Both the position numbers and the translations under genes were made by a program. Below, in pieces: positions 53,174-61,235 of a stretch of DNA of 64,000 bases. Numbering within the stretch: the stretch's first letter is position 1; each line of letters starts with the position of its first letter. Source of the DNA: Bacteriovoracaceae bacterium (lineage in GTDB: Bacteria > Bdellovibrionota > Bacteriovoracia > Bacteriovoracales > Bacteriovoracaceae); contig JANJTC010000005.1 of assembly GCA_024711325.1 (NCBI GenBank), forward strand, positions 1,054,001 through 1,118,000, written 5' to 3'. The notes under the pieces were generated by a model. That model was not told the origin of the DNA, did not search any database, and saw nothing but the letters and a program-made list of their open reading frames with translations.

Positions 53174-54525
53174 TGGAATTCTTTCTTGGCCAGATTATTC
53201 AAGGTGAAACGGGCCTCTTGCAGTTTACACTTCCCAGGAACGTTGTTCTTGTCTGGAAGGACGGAGTTCCTGCAGAGGCAGTTATTTGTGAATCCAAAGC
53301 GGATCTTCCGGTATCGTGGATAAGTCAAAAACAAGTTCCCTGGAAAATATTCGGGTCCTTTGATTTGATTAAAACGATTTTTCCTGATTTTAATATTCCA
53401 GCAGGGTCGAAGGTGATTTCACTTGATCCGGGTGCTGCCATTCAAATGGATGTTTCAAAAAATCTCATTCGTTTCATGGGTAAGAGGCAAAAGCGGGCAG
53501 TCATTGTTGATGATTCAAGCACCATCAGGAAACTCCTGAGACACATCATTACCTCCTTTGAAGGTTGGGAAGTGGTGGCGGAAGTAGAACGGGCCGAAGA
53601 TATTTCTGAGTCTCTAAAAAAATATTATCCGGATCTGGTTACTCTGGACTTGCATCTGGGTAAAATGAACGGTGTCGAGGCCATGAGGAAGTTTCTGGCC
53701 CCTAAAAAAATTCCTACCTTATTGATTACCTCACAACCTAAAGAAGATGGTTCATTGGTAATGGATGCTCTGGATGCCGGGGCCCTGGATTATCTACAGA
53801 AGCCTGAATCAGGTGGCTGGGATATTCTGAAAGATGAACTTTTCCATAAAATGGAAGCTGCCCTGAAATCGAAATGGCAGAATGCAAGTATCCGTCGGGA
53901 AGGTATCCAGAATAAAATTTTTAATTTTAATCCTGAAAACTCTCTGATCACCATAGGTTCATCCACTGGTGGTACTCAGGCGCTCCAACAGATTTTCACT
54001 CATATGCCGGCAACTATTCCTCCAATTCTGGTGGCACAACATATTCCTGCCGGTTTTTCCAAGGCCTTGGCAGACAGGCTTAATAAACTTTGCCCTTTTG
54101 AAATTAAAGAAGCTGAAGATGGGGATGAAGTAAGACCTAATCGAGTTTTAATTGCTCCCGGTAACCATCATATGGCCTTGAGTAAGAATGGTAAGACAGT
54201 TGAAGTTTTTGCAGGAGAGCCAGTCAATCGGTTCAGGCCTTCTGTCGATGTACTCTTTAGATCTGTAGCAAAAAATTCTAAAGTTCCAACAGTCGGGATT
54301 ATTTTGACGGGAATGGGTAAAGATGGGGCAGAGGCGATGTTAGAGCTTCATCGGCAAGGGGCCTATACAATTGCCCAGGATGAGGCCAGTTGTGTGGTGT
54401 TTGGTATGCCTAAAGAGGCCATCAGGCTGGGAGCGGCCGATCAAATTACTTCGTTAATTGATATGCCGGAAGCCATCATGAACCATTTATCAAAAAAAAC
54501 TTCACATTTAAAGAGTGGAACCTAA
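53173..54525 (+). CDS. cheB: CheB-type methylesterase with an extra N-terminal region
   Basis: After about 105 unknown residues comes a receiver (VIVDDSST, acceptor in TLDLHLGKMNG), then the methylesterase domain with the triad serine S264 in GSSTGG, histidine in AQHIPAGF and aspartate in LTGMGKDG. CheB removes methyl groups from receptors once phosphorylated by CheA. Typical CheB has about 350 residues and lacks the N-terminal part. The ATG overlaps the stop of the preceding cheR fusion by one base. Confidence 0.9.
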   Translation: MEFFLGQIIQGETGLLQFTLPRNVVLVWKDGVPAEAVICESKADLPVSWISQKQVPWKIFGSFDLIKTIFPDFNIPAGSKVISLDPGAAIQMDVSKNLIRFMGKRQKRAVIVDDSSTIRKLLRHIITSFEGWEVVAEVERAEDISESLKKYYPDLVTLDLHLGKMNGVEAMRKFLAPKKIPTLLITSQPKEDGSLVMDALDAGALDYLQKPESGGWDILKDELFHKMEAALKSKWQNASIRREGIQNKIFNFNPENSLITIGSSTGGTQALQQIFTHMPATIPPILVAQHIPAGFSKALADRLNKLCPFEIKEAEDGDEVRPNRVLIAPGNHHMALSKNGKTVEVFAGEPVNRFRPSVDVLFRSVAKNSKVPTVGIILTGMGKDGAEAMLELHRQGAYTIAQDEASCVVFGMPKEAIRLGAADQITSLIDMPEAIMNHLSKKTSHLKSGT

Positions 54526-54533
54526 GTTTTTCT

Positions 54534-54561
54534 TAAGGTCAGATTTTAAATATGCCGAATA
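54534..54561 (+). promoter_or_regulatory. Sigma-28-like promoter candidate before cheA
   Basis: TAAGGTCA (54534-54541), 12 bases, then GCCGAATA (54554-54561). Both halves are imperfect, but the spacer equals that of the candidate before cheR. It lies in the 54-base gap after cheB. Confidence 0.35.
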
Positions 54562-54579
54562 GGACTCAAAGGATCAAAC

Positions 54580-56322
54580 ATGGATGATTTTGAAATTGAA
54601 CTGAAACATGATTTTTTACAAGAAGCAAGGGAACTGCTTCAAAACACTGAGCAATCCTTTCTGGAACTCGAGAAGGATCCATCAAATAAGACCCTGATTG
54701 ATGCGATTTTTCGGTTTGCCCATAATCTTAAGGGTACATCTAGAGCAGTGGGCTTTGGTCAGATTGCGGAACTTACTCATCGAGCTGAAAATCTTTTATT
54801 AGAAATCAAGCAAGATAAGATTTTTGCTAATGACCACATCGTCTCAACGCTCCTTCTATTTAATGATCAGGTCAGGGTGATGATTGATGGATTGGATGAG
54901 AATTTAGATGCGGTCTTTGACTGTGAGAAACTCATGCAGGATCTGGATGCCATCATTGCTGGCGAAGTAACGCCACCGGCAGCTGCGGCCTTTGAAGCTG
55001 CTCCTGAAGCTTCTTTTGAAGCTGAGGTTACCGAGGTTGGGCCAGCGGCTGAAACTTTTGAGGAAGTTCCGGTTGAAATGGAAACTCAGGCGACTGTCCA
55101 TAAGCTGCCTGAAAAGAAAGAAGTTAAAAAGGAGCCTCGTAAAGATGATGAAACTCTAAGAGTTTCTCTGAACAGGCTCGAAGTACTGAATAATCTGGTT
55201 GGTGAACTTGTCATTATACAGTCTGTTGTTGAAAGTTCTCTTAGTAAGTCAGGTGACGTTAAAACAGCACGCTCTCTTGGAAAACTTTGTAAGGATATTC
55301 AAGATCTTTCCATGTCACTTCGAATGGTCCCGGTTGGACCTTCTTTCCAGAAGCTGGCAAGAATTGTGCGCGATACATCTAAATTACTTAACAAGAAGGT
55401 TGATCTTCATTTGATTGGTGAAGAAACTGAAATCGATAAAACAGTGGCCGAAAGTTTAGGTGATCCACTGGTTCACATTATCAGAAACGCTATTGATCAT
55501 GGTTTAGAAACACCGGAAGAAAGATTGGCCGCAGGTAAATCTGAAGAAGGTGTCGTTGAAGTGATGGCCTTTCATGAAGGTAATTTTCTCGTCATCCAGA
55601 TCACTGATGATGGTAAAGGCATCAATGGCCAGAGATTAATTGAAAAGGCCAAGTCGAAAGGTATCATTCCAGAGAATATGAATTTGACTGAGCAACAGGC
55701 AATTGAGCTCATCTTTCACCCAGGCTTTTCAACAAAAGAGGAAGTCTCTGAAGTCTCTGGCCGTGGTGTGGGGATGGATGTGGTTAAAACCAATATTGAA
55801 TCTTTGGGTGGCGAGGTTAAGGTGCGCTCAAAGGTTGGCGCTGGAAGCTGCTTCCGACTGATGCTGCCACTCACACTAGCTATCATTGATGGCATGCTGA
55901 TTAAGGCCGGGGGCCAGCAGTTAGTAGTCCCTAAAGGACAAATTCAAGAAGTCATTAAACTTGAGCCTGGCATGATTACTAAAATGACCGGTAGAAGACC
56001 TTATCTGACTTTGAGAAATACCATCGTTCCAGTGTTTTATCTGGAAGAGGACTGGGGAACACTTACTAAAGGTGAGAAGGTGGATATTGCACTAATTGTT
56101 CGCCACAATGACCAGTCATTTGCCATCGGGATAACCGATATCATGAGACAGCAACAGGTCGTGGTGAAACCACCGACGAAAGAAATCATGAACAAGCATG
56201 GAGTGATGGGAACAACTATTCTCGGAGACGGTAAACCATCATTAATTATTGATTTATTAAATCTTTACTCTCGCAAGTTAAGACAAGAAATTAATGTCGA
56301 TACTATTGGTAAAGCGGCTTAA
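54580..56322 (+). CDS. cheA: Chemotaxis histidine kinase CheA
   Basis: Domains in order: Hpt (about residues 1-110, with the phosphorylated H48 in FAHNLKGTSR), an alanine/glutamate-rich linker (about 125-190), the dimerisation helices, the ATP-binding domain with IIRNAIDHGLETPEER and the G boxes DDGKGI and GRGVGMD, and a CheW-like regulatory domain (from about 430). It passes phosphate to CheY and CheB. The linker does not contain a recognisable P2 domain, so CheY docking must use another surface. Confidence 0.93.
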   Translation: MDDFEIELKHDFLQEARELLQNTEQSFLELEKDPSNKTLIDAIFRFAHNLKGTSRAVGFGQIAELTHRAENLLLEIKQDKIFANDHIVSTLLLFNDQVRVMIDGLDENLDAVFDCEKLMQDLDAIIAGEVTPPAAAAFEAAPEASFEAEVTEVGPAAETFEEVPVEMETQATVHKLPEKKEVKKEPRKDDETLRVSLNRLEVLNNLVGELVIIQSVVESSLSKSGDVKTARSLGKLCKDIQDLSMSLRMVPVGPSFQKLARIVRDTSKLLNKKVDLHLIGEETEIDKTVAESLGDPLVHIIRNAIDHGLETPEERLAAGKSEEGVVEVMAFHEGNFLVIQITDDGKGINGQRLIEKAKSKGIIPENMNLTEQQAIELIFHPGFSTKEEVSEVSGRGVGMDVVKTNIESLGGEVKVRSKVGAGSCFRLMLPLTLAIIDGMLIKAGGQQLVVPKGQIQEVIKLEPGMITKMTGRRPYLTLRNTIVPVFYLEEDWGTLTKGEKVDIALIVRHNDQSFAIGITDIMRQQQVVVKPPTKEIMNKHGVMGTTILGDGKPSLIIDLLNLYSRKLRQEINVDTIGKAA

Positions 56323-56342
56323 ATAAAAAAAGAGGAAAACAT

Positions 56343-56825
56343 ATGAGCAGCATGTTTAACAAAGAAAAGAATGCAAGTTTAGAAACACAACGTTTCCTAG
56401 AGTTTAATCTAGGGGATGAGAGCTATGCCATAGGCCTGTTAAAAGTTAAGGAAGTCATTACACCTCCTGAAATAACGCCAATACCAAAAGCTCCGGCCTA
56501 CGTTTGTGGTTTAATCAACCTTCGAGGCACAGTTCTGACGGTTATTGATCTTAGAAAAAAACTAGGAATTCAACCGACTCAGGATGTTTCGCAGAATGCA
56601 GTTATCATTTTTGATCTGGAAGAGAGATTTGTGGGAGTCGTGGTTGATTCCATTCAAAAAGTTCTGAACATCAGTGAGGGTGGTATTAAGCCAGTTCCAG
56701 ATTCAGATGGCCAAAGCATGTCCCATTTATTGGGGATCCTGCATCATGATGATAAACTTACGATGTGGCTGGATCCAAAAATGCTTCTGGATGGAACCGC
56801 AACAGTCTTAAAAGCTGCTGCATAA
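56343..56825 (+). CDS. cheW: Chemotaxis coupling protein CheW
   Basis: The 160-residue protein matches CheW: FNLGDESYAIGLLKVKEV at the first subdomain, VCGLINLRGTVLTVIDLR in the middle and VVDSIQKVLNI. It links receptors to CheA. The gene begins 20 bases after cheA, with an AGAGGA site. Confidence 0.94.
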   Translation: MSSMFNKEKNASLETQRFLEFNLGDESYAIGLLKVKEVITPPEITPIPKAPAYVCGLINLRGTVLTVIDLRKKLGIQPTQDVSQNAVIIFDLEERFVGVVVDSIQKVLNISEGGIKPVPDSDGQSMSHLLGILHHDDKLTMWLDPKMLLDGTATVLKAAA

Positions 56826-56874
56826 TAAAATCGTAAATAGAGATAAAGTTACATCGTGAAAAAGGAAAATAAAT

Positions 56875-57270
56875 ATGTTTAATCCAAATACTCCAGTTCT
56901 AGTTGTTGATGACATGTCGACTATGAGGAAAATTGTATCTAAGATTCTTCGAGATCTGGGCTTTACCAACATCACTGAAGCAGCAGATGGGACTCTCGCG
57001 TGGGAAGCCATTTCTAAAGCTCCTGCTCCTTTTGGACTCATCATTTCTGACTGGAACATGCCTAATTGCAGCGGACTTGATCTCTTGAAGAAAGTTCGTA
57101 GTGACAAGAATGTGGCCAAAACTCCGTTTGTTCTGGTTACGGCAGAAGCTGAGCAACATCAGGTGGCCGAGGCCGTGAAATCAGGTGTCGATCAGTATGT
57201 GGTAAAACCATTCAGTAAAGATGCACTTCAGGCAAAACTTGAAATGGTTCATAAAAAGTACGCTGCTTAA
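56875..57270 (+). CDS. cheY: Response regulator CheY
   Basis: The 131-residue product is a stand-alone receiver domain. The acidic pair lies in VVDDMST, the phosphate acceptor in ISDWNMPNCSG, then the threonine in LVTAEAE and the lysine in YVVKPFS. It should bind the flagellar switch or another motor. It lies between cheW and the STAS-CheX gene. Confidence 0.92.
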   Translation: MFNPNTPVLVVDDMSTMRKIVSKILRDLGFTNITEAADGTLAWEAISKAPAPFGLIISDWNMPNCSGLDLLKKVRSDKNVAKTPFVLVTAEAEQHQVAEAVKSGVDQYVVKPFSKDALQAKLEMVHKKYAA

Positions 57271-57291
57271 TTTTTTTTACCGGTCGTAAAA

Positions 57292-58116
57292 ATGAATAAG
57301 AACTATGAGATCCATCCTTCAGAGGGGCACATTGTGCTTAAGCTGAATGGGGTCTGTGATTACGGTAATCTCAAAACTTTTTACGATGATGTCATGGAGC
57401 ATATTCATGATCCGTATCCTTATCTGGTGATTGATTGTGAAAACCTTGCATCAATCTCCAAAGACTGGGTACGTGAGCTACTTAGAGTGAATCTCTTCCT
57501 GAGAAGTTTAAATAAGCAGATGAGATTTGTGCAGGTAAGGCCGGATCTAAAAAGCGAGTTTAAAAGCTTGGGAATGGATGATGCTTTTAAAATTGCAGGT
57601 TCCGTCAGGGACGCTCTGGTTGATTTTGGTTTAGTAGCAAGAGTCAGTCTTGATACTGAGTTCATTAATCCTTTTTTAAATGCCACTTTGAATGTCTTGA
57701 AAATTCAAGCAAGCATTGAGGCCCGCGCGGGAAAAATTTATCTTAAAAAACCTGATGAAAAACTCCTGGGCGATGTCTCTGGAGTTATAGGTATTGTGAG
57801 TGATTCATTTTCCGGAGCGGTGGTCATCAGTTTCCCTGAACAAACATTCCTGAAAGTAATGGGGGGGATGTTGGGGGAGGAATATACCGAAATGAGCCAG
57901 GATATTCTTGATGGCGCCGGTGAAATTACCAATATGATCTTTGGTCAGGCCAAGCTGAGTTTAAACGAGAAAGGTTATGGAATAAAAACCGCACTTCCTT
58001 CAGTTGTTTCGGGTAAAGACCATAGTCTTAATTCAAAAGCTCAAGGGCCTACAATTGTGGTTCCTTTCCAGAGTCAGGCCGGGGTCTTCTTCGTGGAAAT
58101 ATGCCTATCGGCATAA
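57292..58116 (+). CDS. STAS domain fused to a CheX-type CheY phosphatase
   Basis: Residues 1-115 form a STAS domain (VLKLNGVCDYGNLKTF, LVIDCENLASISKDWV), and residues about 120-274 match CheX, with EFINPFLNATLNVL and the phosphatase motif ExxN in GEITNMIFG (E211, N214). CheX removes phosphate from CheY to end the signal. A STAS domain in the same protein is unusual and could hold regulatory partners. It follows cheY after 21 bases. Confidence 0.85.
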   Translation: MNKNYEIHPSEGHIVLKLNGVCDYGNLKTFYDDVMEHIHDPYPYLVIDCENLASISKDWVRELLRVNLFLRSLNKQMRFVQVRPDLKSEFKSLGMDDAFKIAGSVRDALVDFGLVARVSLDTEFINPFLNATLNVLKIQASIEARAGKIYLKKPDEKLLGDVSGVIGIVSDSFSGAVVISFPEQTFLKVMGGMLGEEYTEMSQDILDGAGEITNMIFGQAKLSLNEKGYGIKTALPSVVSGKDHSLNSKAQGPTIVVPFQSQAGVFFVEICLSA

Positions 58117-58198
58117 GATTTCTTAGGAAAGATCTGCCAGCTTGTTAAAATTTATTCATGTGCAAAACTTTCTTTTTACCATAAAGGAGTTTTGCTTA

Positions 58199-59473
58199 AT
58201 GAAAAAAGTCATAATGTCTTCACTAATTCTCGCTACCAGTTTAAATACTTATGCAAATGACTCCACTGCCACTAAAAAATTCGTTTTAAAAAATCCTGAC
58301 TTTAAAATCGAGCCTTATGCTCAATTACAAGGCTGGGGCGTTTACTCCATGGATCGGGCAGCTCAAAATGATGCCGATGATGGTTTAGATAAGGCAGACC
58401 AAAGGGCCAACTTCTTTTTTAGAAGAGCAAGATTAGGATTTCGGGGAAAACCGTATAAAGGCTTAAGTTACGTCGCGAGCTTTTATTACGATAATGCCGG
58501 ACACGATTCAATGGGCGCAACTCGGGCCTCAACTTTACCTGCCACATCTAATGGAAGAGCGGCACTGAAAGGACCTGCGACAGTTGGCATTTGGGATTCA
58601 TTCTTAACCTGGAAAGTTTCAAACAGCGATATTCTTCACGTGACCGGTGGGTATTTCCGGCCTCAAATCTCCCGAGAAAGTATTACTGCCGCTTTCAACG
58701 TGAATTCTTTCGAAAAAGCTCCAAGCCAAGGTTATGTACGACAGGCAGTCGTTGGACGCGGTTTTGGACGGGCATCTGGTATCAACCTAGGTGGTCTGGA
58801 GCATAATGATAATTTTGGTATTAATTATAATGTAGGTGTTTTCAATAAAGTGACAACAGGTGGAGATGCGGACGGTACTGATCTCCATGAAACACAAGGT
58901 GATGAAAATTCTTTGGTTTATGTTGGCCGGTTTGCCACTACTTTTGGTGATGCTGAAATGTCAAAATATGGTCTGGGTTATAATATAAACTACTTTGGCA
59001 GAAGAAACGGTTTAACGCTTGCTCTTAACGGTTCAACTCAAGAAAGAACTCCAGAGTATAAGGCCAACCGTGTAATTGGTGCTGATATGTTGTTCAATTA
59101 TAAAAGTCTAAATATTGATGCTGAATATTTTCATATTTATAAAAAAGGCAACAATGAGTCCGGTTATGCCCGCGCCAGAACTGGACATTTCAGAGTGGGA
59201 TATAACTTTTTCCTGGAAAATGGAACTGTACTTGAACCTGTATTCATGGTTTCCAGATACTACGGAGAAGAAGGGGCCGATTATACCGGTAAGGATAATG
59301 TCTACGATTTGGGACTGAACTGGTACCTGGATGAAAACAAATACAAATTCTATGTTCATTATGTGGGACAAGATGGAGACGGAAAAAACCTCGTACACAA
59401 TGATGGTACTAGTAACCAAAGTGGTTTCCATTATGGGGATTACGCAGGCATAGGTCTTACTCTTCAAATCTAG
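58199..59473 (+). CDS. Porin-like outer membrane protein
   Basis: I start at the ATG at 58199 (AAAGGAG nine bases upstream), giving 424 residues with a signal peptide (ending TYAND). The mature part has an N-terminal linker, then beta strands with FFFRRARLGFRGKPYKGLSY and GFGRASGINLGG and ends in LTLQI as a barrel. It resembles the phosphate-selective porin group (OprO/OprP). It lies between CheX and the receptor and may supply a ligand for taxis, which is inference. Confidence 0.72.
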   Translation: MKKVIMSSLILATSLNTYANDSTATKKFVLKNPDFKIEPYAQLQGWGVYSMDRAAQNDADDGLDKADQRANFFFRRARLGFRGKPYKGLSYVASFYYDNAGHDSMGATRASTLPATSNGRAALKGPATVGIWDSFLTWKVSNSDILHVTGGYFRPQISRESITAAFNVNSFEKAPSQGYVRQAVVGRGFGRASGINLGGLEHNDNFGINYNVGVFNKVTTGGDADGTDLHETQGDENSLVYVGRFATTFGDAEMSKYGLGYNINYFGRRNGLTLALNGSTQERTPEYKANRVIGADMLFNYKSLNIDAEYFHIYKKGNNESGYARARTGHFRVGYNFFLENGTVLEPVFMVSRYYGEEGADYTGKDNVYDLGLNWYLDENKYKFYVHYVGQDGDGKNLVHNDGTSNQSGFHYGDYAGIGLTLQI

Positions 59474-59496
59474 TTGAATGCTCCGGTTTATATGAC

Positions 59497-59524
59497 TTAA
59501 GTTATGTTTTCAGAGCTTCGATAG
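59497..59524 (+). promoter_or_regulatory. Sigma-28-like promoter candidate before the chemoreceptor gene
   Basis: TTAAGTTA (59497-59504), 12 bases, then TTCGATAG (59517-59524). The -35 part matches TAAAGTTT in six of eight bases. The spacer again equals that of the cheR candidate. It lies 21 bases before the ATG. Confidence 0.35.
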
Positions 59525-59545
59525 GGATCGGAACAGGAGTATTAA

Positions 59546-61198
59546 ATGTTTAAAAATAAAAGCTTAAAAGCGAAGATACTTGCGGGCTTTCTTGTGGTGT
59601 GTTTCGGATTGGGTATTGTAGCCTGTACTGGATACTATGCACTCGAAGAAGTGGTGGAGACTTACAACAAGCTTGCCAATACAAGTGTGCCGAATTTAGG
59701 TCATATTTCAGGGATGCGAAGCCGAGGTCGTCAGATTCATGCCGAATCCATTAAGCTCGCACTTTATTGGGATAGACCGGGCGAAACAAAAAAGACCATG
59801 GAGTCTTTGAACAAGGCCTTAAAGCGTTATGATGAAATTTCTGAAGAGAAACTTCAAGAACCTTTTATCGCTGGTGAAGGTGAGGTGTTCAGACTGGTCG
59901 AAGAAAAATACGTGCCAGTAAAAAAATCCGCACTTCAGGTGATTGAGATCTTCAATTCTGATGATCCTGATAAAGTTGAGAATTTAAAAAAGACCCTGCT
60001 GGTATTTGAAGACTATGTAAGAGATCATCAGGATGCATTGCTAAAGCTTGATGATTTTCACGTTGAAATTGGTAGCAAATGGTCCAAGGATTCACAGACT
60101 TTAAGCTCTAAAATGAGAATTACTTTGATTGGGGTTGCCTTACTGACCCTCGTCTTTGCCATGTTTCTGGCGTTCAAAATTTCAAAGAATATCAATGAAA
60201 TACTTTTGAATGTTGCAGAACGGCTCAAGTTAACATCAGAGAAAGTGGCCTCAAATTCTCTTCAAGTAAGTAATGCCAGTCACCACCTATCTGAAGGAAC
60301 GACAGAGCAAGCAGAAGCTTTACATGAAACAGTGGCCTCTACTAATGAAATTGCGGCCATGACGGAAAAGACTTCCGACAACGCCCGTGAGAGCTTAAAG
60401 CGAGCTGAATTAAGTCAGCAAGCTTCATCCAAAAGTCAGGCGGCCTTAGAGCAAATGCTCCTTGCTATTTCAGAAATTGGTCAGTCAAACCATGCCATGA
60501 ATGAGCAGATCACCAAAGGTAACAATGAAGTACAGGAGATTGCCGATCTCATCCTTGATATTGGCCAAAAAACCAAGCTCATTGATGACATTGTTTTCCA
60601 GACCAAGCTCTTATCATTCAACGTGAGTGTTGAAGCTGCCAGAGCAGGCGAACATGGGAAAGGCTTTGCTGTAGTGGCACAAGAAATGTCGAATCTGGCC
60701 GACATGAGTGGAAGGGCATCTAAAGAAATTTCAACCATGCTCGCACTAACCACTCAAAAGGCCTTAAGTGTCGTTGAAGGTAATAAGACTAATGTTGAAA
60801 AGCTTATCACTGTAGGTGATGAGAAACTTGCTACTGGTACGCAAGTAGCACGTTCATGTAAGGTAGCATTGGAGGAAATTGTTCATTATGTTGAAGAGAT
60901 GTGTTCGATGATAAAAGAAACTTCTCATTCCTCCCATGAACAGGCAAAAGGTGTGGCCGAAATCAATAAGGCCATGGGTCAAATTGATATTGTAACTGCA
61001 CAAAATGCCAATTCTTCCAAGCAATGTTCAGAAGCAGCAATTTATCTGATGTCCGAAGTTGAAAAGACCCGAGAGATTATTGAAGACCTACTTCATGTGA
61101 TTAATGGTTACGATGTTGATGCTAAAAGATATGCGACTGATGATAAAGAAAGATCAAAAGTAGAATCTAAATTTAAAGATAGTGATTTTGCAGCCTGA
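59546..61198 (+). CDS. Methyl-accepting chemotaxis protein without a HAMP domain
   Basis: The 550-residue receptor has two membrane helices (about residues 10-30 and 189-208) around a helical periplasmic sensor like the 4HB bundle. The signalling part is on the C-terminal side, with the tip sequence FQTKLLSFNVSVEAARAGEHGKGFAVVAQEM. The usual HAMP domain of about 50 residues after the second helix is missing, and the helix continues directly into the signalling coil. It should bind CheW and CheA through the tip. An ACAGGAG site precedes the ATG. Confidence 0.9.
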   Translation: MFKNKSLKAKILAGFLVVCFGLGIVACTGYYALEEVVETYNKLANTSVPNLGHISGMRSRGRQIHAESIKLALYWDRPGETKKTMESLNKALKRYDEISEEKLQEPFIAGEGEVFRLVEEKYVPVKKSALQVIEIFNSDDPDKVENLKKTLLVFEDYVRDHQDALLKLDDFHVEIGSKWSKDSQTLSSKMRITLIGVALLTLVFAMFLAFKISKNINEILLNVAERLKLTSEKVASNSLQVSNASHHLSEGTTEQAEALHETVASTNEIAAMTEKTSDNARESLKRAELSQQASSKSQAALEQMLLAISEIGQSNHAMNEQITKGNNEVQEIADLILDIGQKTKLIDDIVFQTKLLSFNVSVEAARAGEHGKGFAVVAQEMSNLADMSGRASKEISTMLALTTQKALSVVEGNKTNVEKLITVGDEKLATGTQVARSCKVALEEIVHYVEEMCSMIKETSHSSHEQAKGVAEINKAMGQIDIVTAQNANSSKQCSEAAIYLMSEVEKTREIIEDLLHVINGYDVDAKRYATDDKERSKVESKFKDSDFAA

Positions 61199-61200
61199 AA

Positions 61201-61235
61201 AATAAGGGTCCCACTTAAACCGTGGGGCCCTTATT
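61201..61235. terminator. Shared convergent terminator
   Basis: AATAAGGGTCCCAC pairs with GTGGGGCCCTTATT (14 base pairs, one G-T) around TTAAACC. On the minus strand a run of T residues follows the stem, so it mainly ends the minus-strand gene, whose stop codon lies in the loop. The receptor gene on the plus strand stops two bases before it. Confidence 0.82.
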
